Of a DNA stretch of 64,000 bases, positions 9,125-16,701 are shown one piece after another (the first letter of the stretch is position 1; each line of letters opens with the position of its first letter). This stretch comes from Candidatus Poseidoniaceae archaeon. Its GTDB lineage: Archaea > Thermoplasmatota > Poseidoniia > Poseidoniales > Poseidoniaceae. The stretch lies in the NCBI GenBank assembly GCA_938075675.1, contig CALJHE010000006.1:62001-126000 (forward strand), in the 5' to 3' direction. The translations under genes were made by a program, and so were the position numbers. The notes beneath the pieces were generated by a model. That model was not told the DNA's origin and did not search any database. It saw only the letters and a list, made by a program, of their open reading frames with translations.

Positions 9125-11347
9125 CTACCAAATCAGCCAATCTTCGGTGACTTGACCGTGACTCCATGCATGGATTTCATGCCCTCGCACACCGTCATGT
9201 GATGCGAACACGAGGTGGTGTTCAGTAAGCACAAGCCCTCCATAGGTTCCAGATGCGGAATGGTTGTTCACTCCGGGCCATGGGTCATAGGCTGGCGAGA
9301 TGTCTTCACCTGAGGCCTGCCAAAGGATTGAACCAGTTTCAACGCCATTTATTTCTCCTGAAGCAAGGAAAAACAGCACGTCATCATGGCAAGCGAATGC
9401 GACAACGTTTGAGCCAGTTAAGCCCTGGTTCAGGTCCGCTTCAATACGAGTTCCAGAAGCCGTTCCATCCGTTGAACAGATTTCGTGACCCACTTGAGGG
9501 GCAACGCAATCAAACCACACTCGCTGATTATGGATGATTCCACCTGCTGATTCCCCAGGTGAGGCAACGATGCTGGACAGGATTTGTGTCGTTCCAGATG
9601 CAAGGTCATGACTCCACAACTGCGTGTCGACGCCTGAGGTTAATGCATCGAAAATGAGTTTACCTTGGAGTAAATGGATTCCAAGATTTTCTGCGACCTG
9701 GCTTGTAGGTTGGCCTGCTCCTTGATTTTGCATTGAGGTCAGCCAATTGCTGTTCCCGTCGTCCAGTAAGTGGACCAACTGGCGACCGTATTCAGCTTCA
9801 CCAACCATGACGACTCCACCTTCAATTACCAATGGCGAACTTGGGTGACTCGAACCTTGAGCGTTGAGATTCCACGAGATGAATTGTCCGGATGCAGTCA
9901 ACATATGCGGTTCAACATCGGCGTTTGATTCTGCGGAGAACCAAAGTCGAGAGTCGTTTGCGTGCAACAGTTCTTGGCCTAAGTTGCTCAAATTGTTGGT
10001 TGCAACAGCCAGCGATTGTTGTTGCTCAACCGTGAACATCGGATGTTCAAACAAGGAATAGATGGACGTTGCGTCAGACCAGTATACTTGCCCTGATGCA
10101 TCAATCAAGACCAACCCATCCATCCATTGGACCGCTTGTGCTGTGCTTGAGAGTGAGACGCTTTGAGCAGCGTCAACCACCCGATGCGTCCCTTCTTCAC
10201 TGCCGTCGCTCACCCACAACTCTCTTCCATTGACTCCATCATCTGCATCGAAGAACATCCGTTCACCTTCGGCTGTTTGAACGGTCTGCATGCCGAGGTA
10301 TTGACCGGGTAAAGAATCTCCAGATGGATTGATGTCAAGCAGGAGTTGAGTTGAAGATTCAGTACCGCTGCTCAGCCATAATTCACAACCATCAATTCCG
10401 TTCACTCCTGCCATCAACACTTTTTGCTGTTGCTCCATCCATGCTAATGCATCGCAGTTTGTTGTGACTCCATTCGCAGCACCGCTTGCGAAGTCCGAAA
10501 TTGGCCCGTATTCCAAGGGCGAGTTGCAGATTTTGAGTGAAGTTCGTATTTCATCATCGTGGAGTATACCGTCGAACTCGACTCCATTAAGCCGTCCATC
10601 ATCGATTCCAAAGTTGAGTATGAGTCCGGAAGAACACACAGATTCAGGAGGTCGATGCTGTTCAACCAGTGCTGGTGCACCCATTGCTCCGTCCGCACCG
10701 TCCGTACCAATCGAACCGTCGTTGCCGTTGCTTCCGACCAATCCATCGCAAACGGGCACGCTTGTTGTTCGCTCGTTTTCGTCCAAGATGCCGTTTGAAT
10801 CGATATCCGTACCGCTGTGAATCATGACGCCACTTTGTGAACAATAGATGGTTCCGAAATCGAGAACTTCAGTTTCAATCAAACCGGTGGTTGAACCTCC
10901 GGATGCGCCCGGTGCGCCTTGTGGGCCAGAGAGCCCTTCTTTTCCGTGGCAGACTTTCGTCGAAGATGTCACTTCTTCATCGTCAAGGTAACCGTTTTCG
11001 TTGAGATCGTTTCCAAGGAATATTTCAGCGCCGCCTTCAGTACAAATTGAATCTGCACTTCGACCTTCGGTACGCACGAGCATCTCGCTGGCGTTTTTGC
11101 CATCGCTTCCAACTTCCATATCCATTGAATCCAAGGAAGCGTACGAATAGGTCGATAGTGAAAGGGCAAGAACCAACATCAACGTTTGAACGACAGTAAG
11201 CACCGTTTTTCGCCGTGATTGGGGTTGTGGAGGGGCGCTTTTTGCCTTGTGAGCTGCAGGTGATGGTTGCAGATGATGAGGCTTTGTATTCGGCACAGGT
11301 TCTCCTGAAATAGCGGCGTCGACATTCATCGTTGGGGGGGATGACAT
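9125..11347 (-). CDS. Membrane-anchored surface protein with EF-like modules, collagen-like spacers and ELWVSDG repeats
   Basis: About 740 residues from the ATG at 11347; a TTG lies 10 codons further out. A Pro-rich basic N-terminal segment precedes a membrane helix (VVQTLMLVLALSLSTYSYAS), giving a probable type II or uncleaved-signal topology. Three modules follow, with the pattern C..GG....G.D.N.NG.LD.DE....VC, resembling calcium-binding loops bracketed by two cysteines. They are separated by Gly-X-X stretches (GKEGLSGPQGAPGASGG and GSNGNDGSIGTDGADGAMG). The C-terminal two thirds contain repeats such as GRELWVSDGSEEGT and CELWLSSGTESST, a signature of propeller-like extracellular proteins. 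No catalytic residues were identified. It is transcribed divergently from the aconitase X gene. Confidence 0.78.
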   Translation of the reverse strand: MSSPPTMNVDAAISGEPVPNTKPHHLQPSPAAHKAKSAPPQPQSRRKTVLTVVQTLMLVLALSLSTYSYASLDSMDMEVGSDGKNASEMLVRTEGRSADSICTEGGAEIFLGNDLNENGYLDDEEVTSSTKVCHGKEGLSGPQGAPGASGGSTTGLIETEVLDFGTIYCSQSGVMIHSGTDIDSNGILDENERTTSVPVCDGLVGSNGNDGSIGTDGADGAMGAPALVEQHRPPESVCSSGLILNFGIDDGRLNGVEFDGILHDDEIRTSLKICNSPLEYGPISDFASGAANGVTTNCDALAWMEQQQKVLMAGVNGIDGCELWLSSGTESSTQLLLDINPSGDSLPGQYLGMQTVQTAEGERMFFDADDGVNGRELWVSDGSEEGTHRVVDAAQSVSLSSTAQAVQWMDGLVLIDASGQVYWSDATSIYSLFEHPMFTVEQQQSLAVATNNLSNLGQELLHANDSRLWFSAESNADVEPHMLTASGQFISWNLNAQGSSHPSSPLVIEGGVVMVGEAEYGRQLVHLLDDGNSNWLTSMQNQGAGQPTSQVAENLGIHLLQGKLIFDALTSGVDTQLWSHDLASGTTQILSSIVASPGESAGGIIHNQRVWFDCVAPQVGHEICSTDGTASGTRIEADLNQGLTGSNVVAFACHDDVLFFLASGEINGVETGSILWQASGEDISPAYDPWPGVNNHSASGTYGGLVLTEHHLVFASHDGVRGHEIHAWSHGQVTEDWLIW

Positions 11348-11445
11348 GTTTACAGCAAATCTCGTCAAAGGTATCAAAACCTTCGGTCATTGGCAAATTT
11401 CTCATATTCTGTCTTAATGGGTGACGCGAAGTAAGGGGTGAGTTC

Positions 11446-13245
11446 ATGAGCGTCCTTGAACTGCACAAAGGTATGGAACTCCCAAAACGTCTCGCATCCC
11501 AGTTGGCAGGGGAAGAAGGTCCAACCCGTCAGAAAGCGGCTCGATTGGTTGTTGACCTTGCGGGTACGGCTGGAGCCAGTGGCTTTGTTGAAGTCGACCA
11601 CGCTCACGTCTCAGGCGTTTCAGTCATTACAGGTGGCCATGGTCTTCGTCGTTTCTTATCCGACCTTTCAAGTTCCGGAGATGGCAAAGTAACAATTCCT
11701 ACTACGCTCAATTCAGCAGGTTGCGACAAAGAAAAAATGAAGGAAATGGACATTGATTGGCCCGATTTCCTTGAACAGCAATTCGAAATTGTTGAGGCTT
11801 ATTCGGAACTTGGCATTCAAGCGACGCTGTCGTGCACACCCTACGACCGTGGAGTTGACGATGAAAGCGGCATTGCCTCATGGGCAGAGTCCAATGCAGT
11901 ATGTTTCTCGAACACGTGGACATCCCTCATTACAAACCGTGAATCCGGCCTTTCGGCTTTAGCGACTGCACTCACGGGATATGCCCCGCGTTGGGGACTT
12001 CACTTGCAAGAGAATCGAATTCCAAATATCCTTGTTCGCATCGATTGCGAACTTGAAACGCTTTCCGATTGGTCGATTCTTGGAGATTGGATTGGAAAGC
12101 AAGTCCGACCAGACTGGGATGTGCCGTGGGGTCCCATGCCCTTCATCCAAGGCCTTCCGTCTCGTGCCAGTTTCGCTCGGAAAAAGGCTCTTACTGCGGC
12201 AGCAGCGAATTACGGAACTCCAATGTTATGGGCAGAAGGCCTGTCTGCAGAACCTCCACTTTTGAAAGACGAGCAAGGCAATTGGATGGCTCCAGATGCT
12301 GGGTGGCAGGGTGAACTGGTGTTTACCCAAGCCGATCTCGATGCTCGTTATGCTGACCTTGCACCCACTGGGCAAGTTGATTTGGTCGTCATTGGCTGCC
12401 CTCAAGCAAGTTTAGAGGAAATTAGAATCACGGCTGCAGCCGTTCGCTCGCATGCAGAGATGGGTGCCAAAATTCCCAATCAGCGACTGTGGGTCTTCAC
12501 CAGCGGTGAAAACTACGAACTCGCTTTGGCCGATGGTAGCATTGACCTTCTGGAAAGTGCGGGCGCTGTACTTTTGCAAGACACATGTCCTGAAGTCACA
12601 CCGTACAACCGTGCACATTACAACCATTTACTCACCAATTCCCTCAAGGCCGAACACTACCTTACCAGTGGTCTCAACCGGCTGCCAACAAGCGTGATGT
12701 CAATTCATGACTGTGTGTCCCATGCCTTTGATGCATCCCTTTCAGCAGGCCCTCGGCCCGTACTGGAAGCGAAGTCACAACCTCAACATGCCAGTGCCAA
12801 AACCGTTCAAACCGGCGATGCAGTGCTCACAGGTTCTCCACTTGAGAGTCAGGGAGACTTTTATTTGAAAGGCCCGGCAATGGTTACCGATGTCCCTATT
12901 ACCTATCTCGGCTATGTTCATCGAGACACCGGTGTCATCGAAGAAACCGGTCACCCGCTCGACGGACGAGCCATTGAGAATTCGATTCTCATCTATCCTA
13001 AGGGTTCGGGCTCAACGGTAGCTCCGTATGTCCTGATGGGTTTACTGTACACGGGAAAGGGTCCGAAGGCCATCATCAACCGAGACGTATGTCCACTCAC
13101 TCTTCCCGCGTGTTCATTGTTGGATTTGCCCTATGGACACGGGTTTGACTTGGACCCATGCATGGAAGTCAATGATGGCGATATTGTCGAATTGAAATCG
13201 GAACAAGGAGTGGTGACTCTCACCGTCCTTGAGCGCAGCAAATGA
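11446..13245 (+). CDS. Aconitase X family hydro-lyase, large and small domains in one chain
   Basis: 599 residues. The catalytic AcnX domain (about 1-430) has HVSGVSVITGG, the TLNSAGCD motif and several candidate Fe-S cysteines (AGCD, LSCTPYD, IGCPQ, DTCPEVTPYN). The last 150 residues match the swivelling small subunit (DUF126-like), with IYPKGSGSTVAPYVLMGLL. Known AcnX proteins are the archaeal mevalonate 5-phosphate dehydratase (two subunits) and cis-3-hydroxy-L-proline dehydratase (fused or split). The fused form leaves both options open. The lack of proline-catabolism genes nearby gives weak support for the isoprenoid role. The start is an ATG preceded by AAGGGGTG. An SDR gene follows 9 bases downstream. 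Confidence 0.85.
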   Translation: MSVLELHKGMELPKRLASQLAGEEGPTRQKAARLVVDLAGTAGASGFVEVDHAHVSGVSVITGGHGLRRFLSDLSSSGDGKVTIPTTLNSAGCDKEKMKEMDIDWPDFLEQQFEIVEAYSELGIQATLSCTPYDRGVDDESGIASWAESNAVCFSNTWTSLITNRESGLSALATALTGYAPRWGLHLQENRIPNILVRIDCELETLSDWSILGDWIGKQVRPDWDVPWGPMPFIQGLPSRASFARKKALTAAAANYGTPMLWAEGLSAEPPLLKDEQGNWMAPDAGWQGELVFTQADLDARYADLAPTGQVDLVVIGCPQASLEEIRITAAAVRSHAEMGAKIPNQRLWVFTSGENYELALADGSIDLLESAGAVLLQDTCPEVTPYNRAHYNHLLTNSLKAEHYLTSGLNRLPTSVMSIHDCVSHAFDASLSAGPRPVLEAKSQPQHASAKTVQTGDAVLTGSPLESQGDFYLKGPAMVTDVPITYLGYVHRDTGVIEETGHPLDGRAIENSILIYPKGSGSTVAPYVLMGLLYTGKGPKAIINRDVCPLTLPACSLLDLPYGHGFDLDPCMEVNDGDIVELKSEQGVVTLTVLERSK

Positions 13246-13254
13246 GGTGTCGTT

Positions 13255-14253
13255 ATGGCCTTGCAACGAATTCTTGTCACCGGTGGTGCCGGATTCATCG
13301 GCTCTTCATTGTGCGAGAGATTGATTGAAGAGGGTCATACTGTTCTTGCATACGACTCACTTTTCAGAGGAAAGAAGTCGAATCTGGCTTCGATTGAAGG
13401 GAACTCTCGTTTTCACTTTATGCAAGGCGATGTTCGTGATGTCGACCGCCTTGACGATGCACTGGAGGTCTTAGGCGGCGTGGATATTGTGTACCATTTG
13501 GCGGCAGTAAACGGTACAAAATGGTTTCATGAGGCTGCACATTCGGTGATCGATGTAAACATCAATGGAACACTGAGAACGCTGGAATTGGCGATGTCCT
13601 GCGAGGCAAGATATGTTCTTGCTTCATCTCCTGAAGCCTTTGGCGAAGCCAAACAACAACCGATTCAAAACGGCAATGAAATGACGTTTACCGACCCTTC
13701 ACTTCATCAGAGGCACTCCTATGGTGCCAGCAAATATCTTGATGAAATTGCTTGTCAACACGCTGCGCGTGACGGCTTAGATGTTCGAATTGTTCGGCCG
13801 TTTAACGCCTATGGACCGCGTCTGCTCGGTGACGAATACGGTCAAGTTGTTGCCATGTTTTTCTCTTCAGTCCTCAACAATACGCCTCTCAAAATGCATA
13901 ACGGTGGTAAACAAACACGATCCTTCACCTGGATTACGGACACTGTAGACGGTTTTTACCGCGCAGGTCTCATGGATGCTGCATTGGATGGTACGCCGCT
14001 TACCGGTGGCGCTTTCAACATTGGTTCGACAGAAGAGGTCTCTATTCAATCGCTTCAACAGGCAGTTTTTGAAGCCGTAGCGGCCGATTCGACTTGGAGT
14101 CAGGCAATGCCAGAAGTCCAACATGAAGACGGATATCATGGAGATGTAAGCCGGCGATTACCAAATTGTTCCGAGGCAGAGGCTCGACTTGGTTGGAAAC
14201 CCACGACCTCACTCAATCAAGGATTGACAATGATGTGGAATTCGTTACGATAG
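13255..14253 (+). CDS. NAD-dependent epimerase/dehydratase, extended SDR
   Basis: 332 residues. The Rossmann NAD-binding motif GGAGFIGSSLCERL lies at the N terminus. The catalytic Tyr-Lys pair is in YGASKYLDE, followed by the RPFNAYGPR motif typical of UDP-glucose 4-epimerase and dTDP-glucose dehydratase relatives. The product probably epimerises or dehydrates a nucleotide sugar for surface glycans or glycolipids; the exact substrate cannot be told. GAGGTG at 13244-13249 sits 5 bases before the ATG, overlapping the stop of the AcnX gene. The last 9 bases overlap the convergent flavin reductase-like gene. Confidence 0.88.
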   Translation: MALQRILVTGGAGFIGSSLCERLIEEGHTVLAYDSLFRGKKSNLASIEGNSRFHFMQGDVRDVDRLDDALEVLGGVDIVYHLAAVNGTKWFHEAAHSVIDVNINGTLRTLELAMSCEARYVLASSPEAFGEAKQQPIQNGNEMTFTDPSLHQRHSYGASKYLDEIACQHAARDGLDVRIVRPFNAYGPRLLGDEYGQVVAMFFSSVLNNTPLKMHNGGKQTRSFTWITDTVDGFYRAGLMDAALDGTPLTGGAFNIGSTEEVSIQSLQQAVFEAVAADSTWSQAMPEVQHEDGYHGDVSRRLPNCSEAEARLGWKPTTSLNQGLTMMWNSLR

Positions 14254-15063
14254 TTTACGTCCACCGTAGTGCTTGACGACCTTCTCGCCCCAATCGCTTG
14301 GAGCAGGAGAGAGGCGGTCGTGACCGTGCTGACACAGTATGTCCAGTCCGTTTGGTGGAATCGTTGATTCAGAAGTCCATAACCCTGTAACTCGCAGGAC
14401 TGCAAGCCGTGCTACCGCATCCGGCAGCGATCTATCTTCGATGTATTCGACTTCGAGTGCTGCAACCGCTTCGTTGATGAGCAGCGGGTCAAGAGGACTT
14501 TCAGTAAGTCCAGAGAGGTTCCACTCGCTTTCGCCTTGTGGCAATGGTGCTGCAGTTTCATCAATCGCTTTCACCATCTCTATGCTACTCGGCATCAGAT
14601 GGAGAATGGCTCGTTTAGTTGAGCGAAGGTTGTGGAGTGTGTCTCGATATCGACCTTCACGGTTGCAACTAAACGATGCAACCAGCAAAGGTGGCCCGGT
14701 TGATACAGCCATCACGGATGTGTAAGGTGCAAGATTCCTGTTGCCGTCTTCGTCTTGAGTCGAAGCAAGAACCAGAGGTCTTGGCGAAAGCAGTCCGGAC
14801 AACCATCCAGCACGTTGAGCATGTTCAATCGATTCGGCGTCCATTCGCCTTGCATGGTCCATGTTGGTCGTCGGCATTGGTGAAAACCATTTGTTGAGTG
14901 TGCCGTTTTGGATTTCTTCGATAGCGTGATTGTTGAACTCAATGTAGGACTTCCATGACGATGTCTCCTCTTCCTCCCCGCGTTCGAGTTTACGGGCAAT
15001 GGATTTTTCAGCGTATGAGTTGCATTTCTTTAGATAATCGAGAACCACTGCTTTTCTGTCCAT
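14245..15063 (-). CDS. Flavin reductase-like FMN-binding split-barrel protein
   Basis: 272 residues. After an N-terminal helical region of about 90 residues comes a split-barrel domain with SPRPLVLASTQDEDGNRNLA, then APYTSVMAVS and LLVASFSCN. These resemble the flavoprotein reductase family that binds FMN as a homodimer, in which substitutions often yield unknown oxidoreductase roles. The basic, Lys/Glu-rich N-terminal extension is unusual for the family. It is the last gene of a tightly spaced reverse-strand trio; its ATG lies directly after the stop of the acyltransferase gene. The product is probably cytoplasmic. Confidence 0.72.
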   Translation of the reverse strand: MDRKAVVLDYLKKCNSYAEKSIARKLERGEEEETSSWKSYIEFNNHAIEEIQNGTLNKWFSPMPTTNMDHARRMDAESIEHAQRAGWLSGLLSPRPLVLASTQDEDGNRNLAPYTSVMAVSTGPPLLVASFSCNREGRYRDTLHNLRSTKRAILHLMPSSIEMVKAIDETAAPLPQGESEWNLSGLTESPLDPLLINEAVAALEVEYIEDRSLPDAVARLAVLRVTGLWTSESTIPPNGLDILCQHGHDRLSPAPSDWGEKVVKHYGGRKLS

Positions 15064-15585
15064 TCAATCGCCTCCTGTGCCTAATTCGTGTTTGAGCTGC
15101 TGTTGTTTTTCATCGTATGCTTTTCGCATCATGAGATACGCTGCAGGCTGGCCTGCCCACACTTGGTTTTCCGGTAAATGCTTGGTGAGGGTAGAACCTG
15201 CACCGAGCACCGCTCCTTCACCAACATGACACCCGGGTAAGACCGTTGCACCTCCTCCTATGACAGCATTTTTCCCAACATTAATCGACTGCCATTGTTG
15301 TGGATTCTGTGAAGGTGGATATTTATCGTTTAACAGAGTTGCATTCGGTCCGATGAATACGCCATCGGCAAGATTGCAACCGTCGGCGATGTAAGCGCCA
15401 CCCTGTATTCGGCATCCGTCGCCGAGTGTGACGTTTCGACCGATATGGGCCAACGAGCCGATCGAGCAGGATGAACCAATTTCTGTGCCTTTGCCGATGT
15501 GGCAGGGAGACCAAGCCACTGATTCGTTACCCAAATCGATTCGGGTTCCGCTCAATGTGGCCTCAATTGGCATCGAATCCCTCAT
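15064..15585 (-). CDS. Hexapeptide-repeat acyltransferase
   Basis: 173 residues from an ATG that shares an ATGA overlap with the peroxiredoxin stop. The whole protein is left-handed beta-helix repeats of the [LIV]-G-x4 type (IGKGTEIGSSCSIGSLAHIG, VGEGAVLGAGSTLT), ending in the trimer-typical VWAGQPAAYLMM. Family members acetylate sugars or aminosugars on nucleotide carriers using acetyl-CoA; the acceptor here is unknown. The open frame reaches back to 15699, but that part overlaps the peroxiredoxin and lacks hexapeptide pattern. Together with the upstream SDR it could serve surface-glycan synthesis, which is inference. Confidence 0.85.
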   Translation of the reverse strand: MRDSMPIEATLSGTRIDLGNESVAWSPCHIGKGTEIGSSCSIGSLAHIGRNVTLGDGCRIQGGAYIADGCNLADGVFIGPNATLLNDKYPPSQNPQQWQSINVGKNAVIGGGATVLPGCHVGEGAVLGAGSTLTKHLPENQVWAGQPAAYLMMRKAYDEKQQQLKHELGTGGD

Positions 15586-16067
15586 TCTCCGAGACCGAGT
15601 TCTCTCATGAGCATACCAACGTGCCCCTTGGCCTTGACATTGTATCGAAGCCAAGCGAACGTTCCATCGGGTGAGACAACAAATGTCGAGCGAGAACATC
15701 CCATGTACTCTCGGCCGTAGTTCTTTTTCAATCGCCAGGTTCCGAACTTTTCATGCAGTTCACCGTCACGATCCATGAGGAGTGGGAAATTCAGTTCTTG
15801 TTTTGAAATGAACTTTTCATGTGAGCCTTCTGAGTCTTTAGAGACGCCAAGGACGACGTAACCTTCTGTCGTTAAACGCGCAAGATTGTCTCGAAAGTCA
15901 CATGCCTGTGTTGTGCAACCCGGAGTGGAATCACGAGGGTAGAAGTACAGAATGACTGTTTTTCCGTCCGCTTGATAGGAAGCAGAACTGTGGACATTAC
16001 CACTGGAATCTTGACATTCAAATGCAGGTGCTGGGTTGCCGACTTCGTGCGTTATTGCGTCGCTCAT
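15582..16067 (-). CDS. bcp: Thioredoxin-dependent peroxiredoxin, BCP/PrxQ type
   Basis: About 161 residues. It reduces hydrogen peroxide and organic peroxides. The active-site segment is YFYPRDSTPGCTTQACDF: the peroxidatic cysteine is in PGCT and a second cysteine follows five residues later, the PrxQ arrangement. The fold continues with VVLGVSKDSEGSHEKF and a GVSPDGTFAW-like end. The ATG at 16067 begins the family-typical part (MSDAITHEVGNPAPAF). An in-frame ATG at 16094 would add nine residues, and neither start has a clear ribosome-binding site. It is the first gene of the trio with the acyltransferase and flavin reductase-like genes. Confidence 0.88.
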   Translation of the reverse strand: MSDAITHEVGNPAPAFECQDSSGNVHSSASYQADGKTVILYFYPRDSTPGCTTQACDFRDNLARLTTEGYVVLGVSKDSEGSHEKFISKQELNFPLLMDRDGELHEKFGTWRLKKNYGREYMGCSRSTFVVSPDGTFAWLRYNVKAKGHVGMLMRELGLGE

Positions 16068-16170
16068 GGGGCAGCGGTGCGGCTCACAGGACATGAAACA
16101 TTGCTTTTCTCCATGTCCCTGAACGCGTATCTTTCAAATCCCGAAGTGACATGAAGTATGACACAGTCTC

Positions 16171-16181
16171 CTTTTTATGCG
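16171..16181 (-). promoter_or_regulatory. Candidate TATA box for the peroxiredoxin operon
   Basis: On the reverse strand this reads GCATAAAAAGG, an archaeal TATA-like element. It lies about 80 bases upstream of the candidate peroxiredoxin starts in the short divergent intergenic region. Placement was by eye only. Confidence 0.4.
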
Positions 16182-16265
16182 TAATGGGTAGAAATTCCTT
16201 CACTTTGGGTTGATGAGGGTGTGGTGACCGATTCTTTCAATAACCGGCAGGTAACAAGGAGTTGC

Positions 16266-16697
16266 ATGGTGGCGGTCCGATTGTCTCGTAGGAGCCGCCG
16301 TTATTCCAAACGAATACAGCGTACTAACACTCGATTTGATTTGCAAACCATCGCTAGCGCAGTCCAAACAGACTTGGACAAGCGGGACATTACCTATGAC
16401 GAAGCCCTCACCCTCGGCAACCTCATTCAAAACCGAGCGGACCAACTCCCTGGAGATACTATTGTTTACGCTGTATCTGACCGTGATGCATATCGTCGTA
16501 CGCTGGAATTGTATCTCCGAGACGCCCTTCTTACGAAGACGGAACAAATGCTCCTCTGGGAGGAACGCCGCCGGCTTGGCATCTCAGACATCGATCACGA
16601 ACGCCTTCTTGAACAACTTCTGATGCAGTGGCGTCGTCAAGGTAAGAAGGTCACCATCGCTCGTTTCGATTCACCAGGAGGTGACCCTTCTGCGTGA
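16266..16697 (+). CDS. Uncharacterised basic, helical protein at the head of the archaellum region
   Basis: 143 residues from an ATG with AAGGAG a few bases upstream; the open frame extends further to a GTG at 16221. The N terminus is strongly basic (RLSRRSRRYSKRIQR), and the rest is predicted helical and charged, with no membrane segment. I recognise no family. It ends inside the start region of the next, very large gene, so translation of the two is probably coupled. It is the first co-directional gene of the block that leads into the archaellum operon. A role in expression or assembly of the neighbouring surface protein is possible but only contextual. Confidence 0.68.
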   Translation: MVAVRLSRRSRRYSKRIQRTNTRFDLQTIASAVQTDLDKRDITYDEALTLGNLIQNRADQLPGDTIVYAVSDRDAYRRTLELYLRDALLTKTEQMLLWEERRRLGISDIDHERLLEQLLMQWRRQGKKVTIARFDSPGGDPSA

Positions 16698-16701
16698 ATC
16701 T

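Noticed and set aside
14339-14999. Open frames antisense to the flavin reductase-like gene
   Set aside because: Overlapped by a convincing split-barrel protein; no motif or ribosome-binding site on the other frames.
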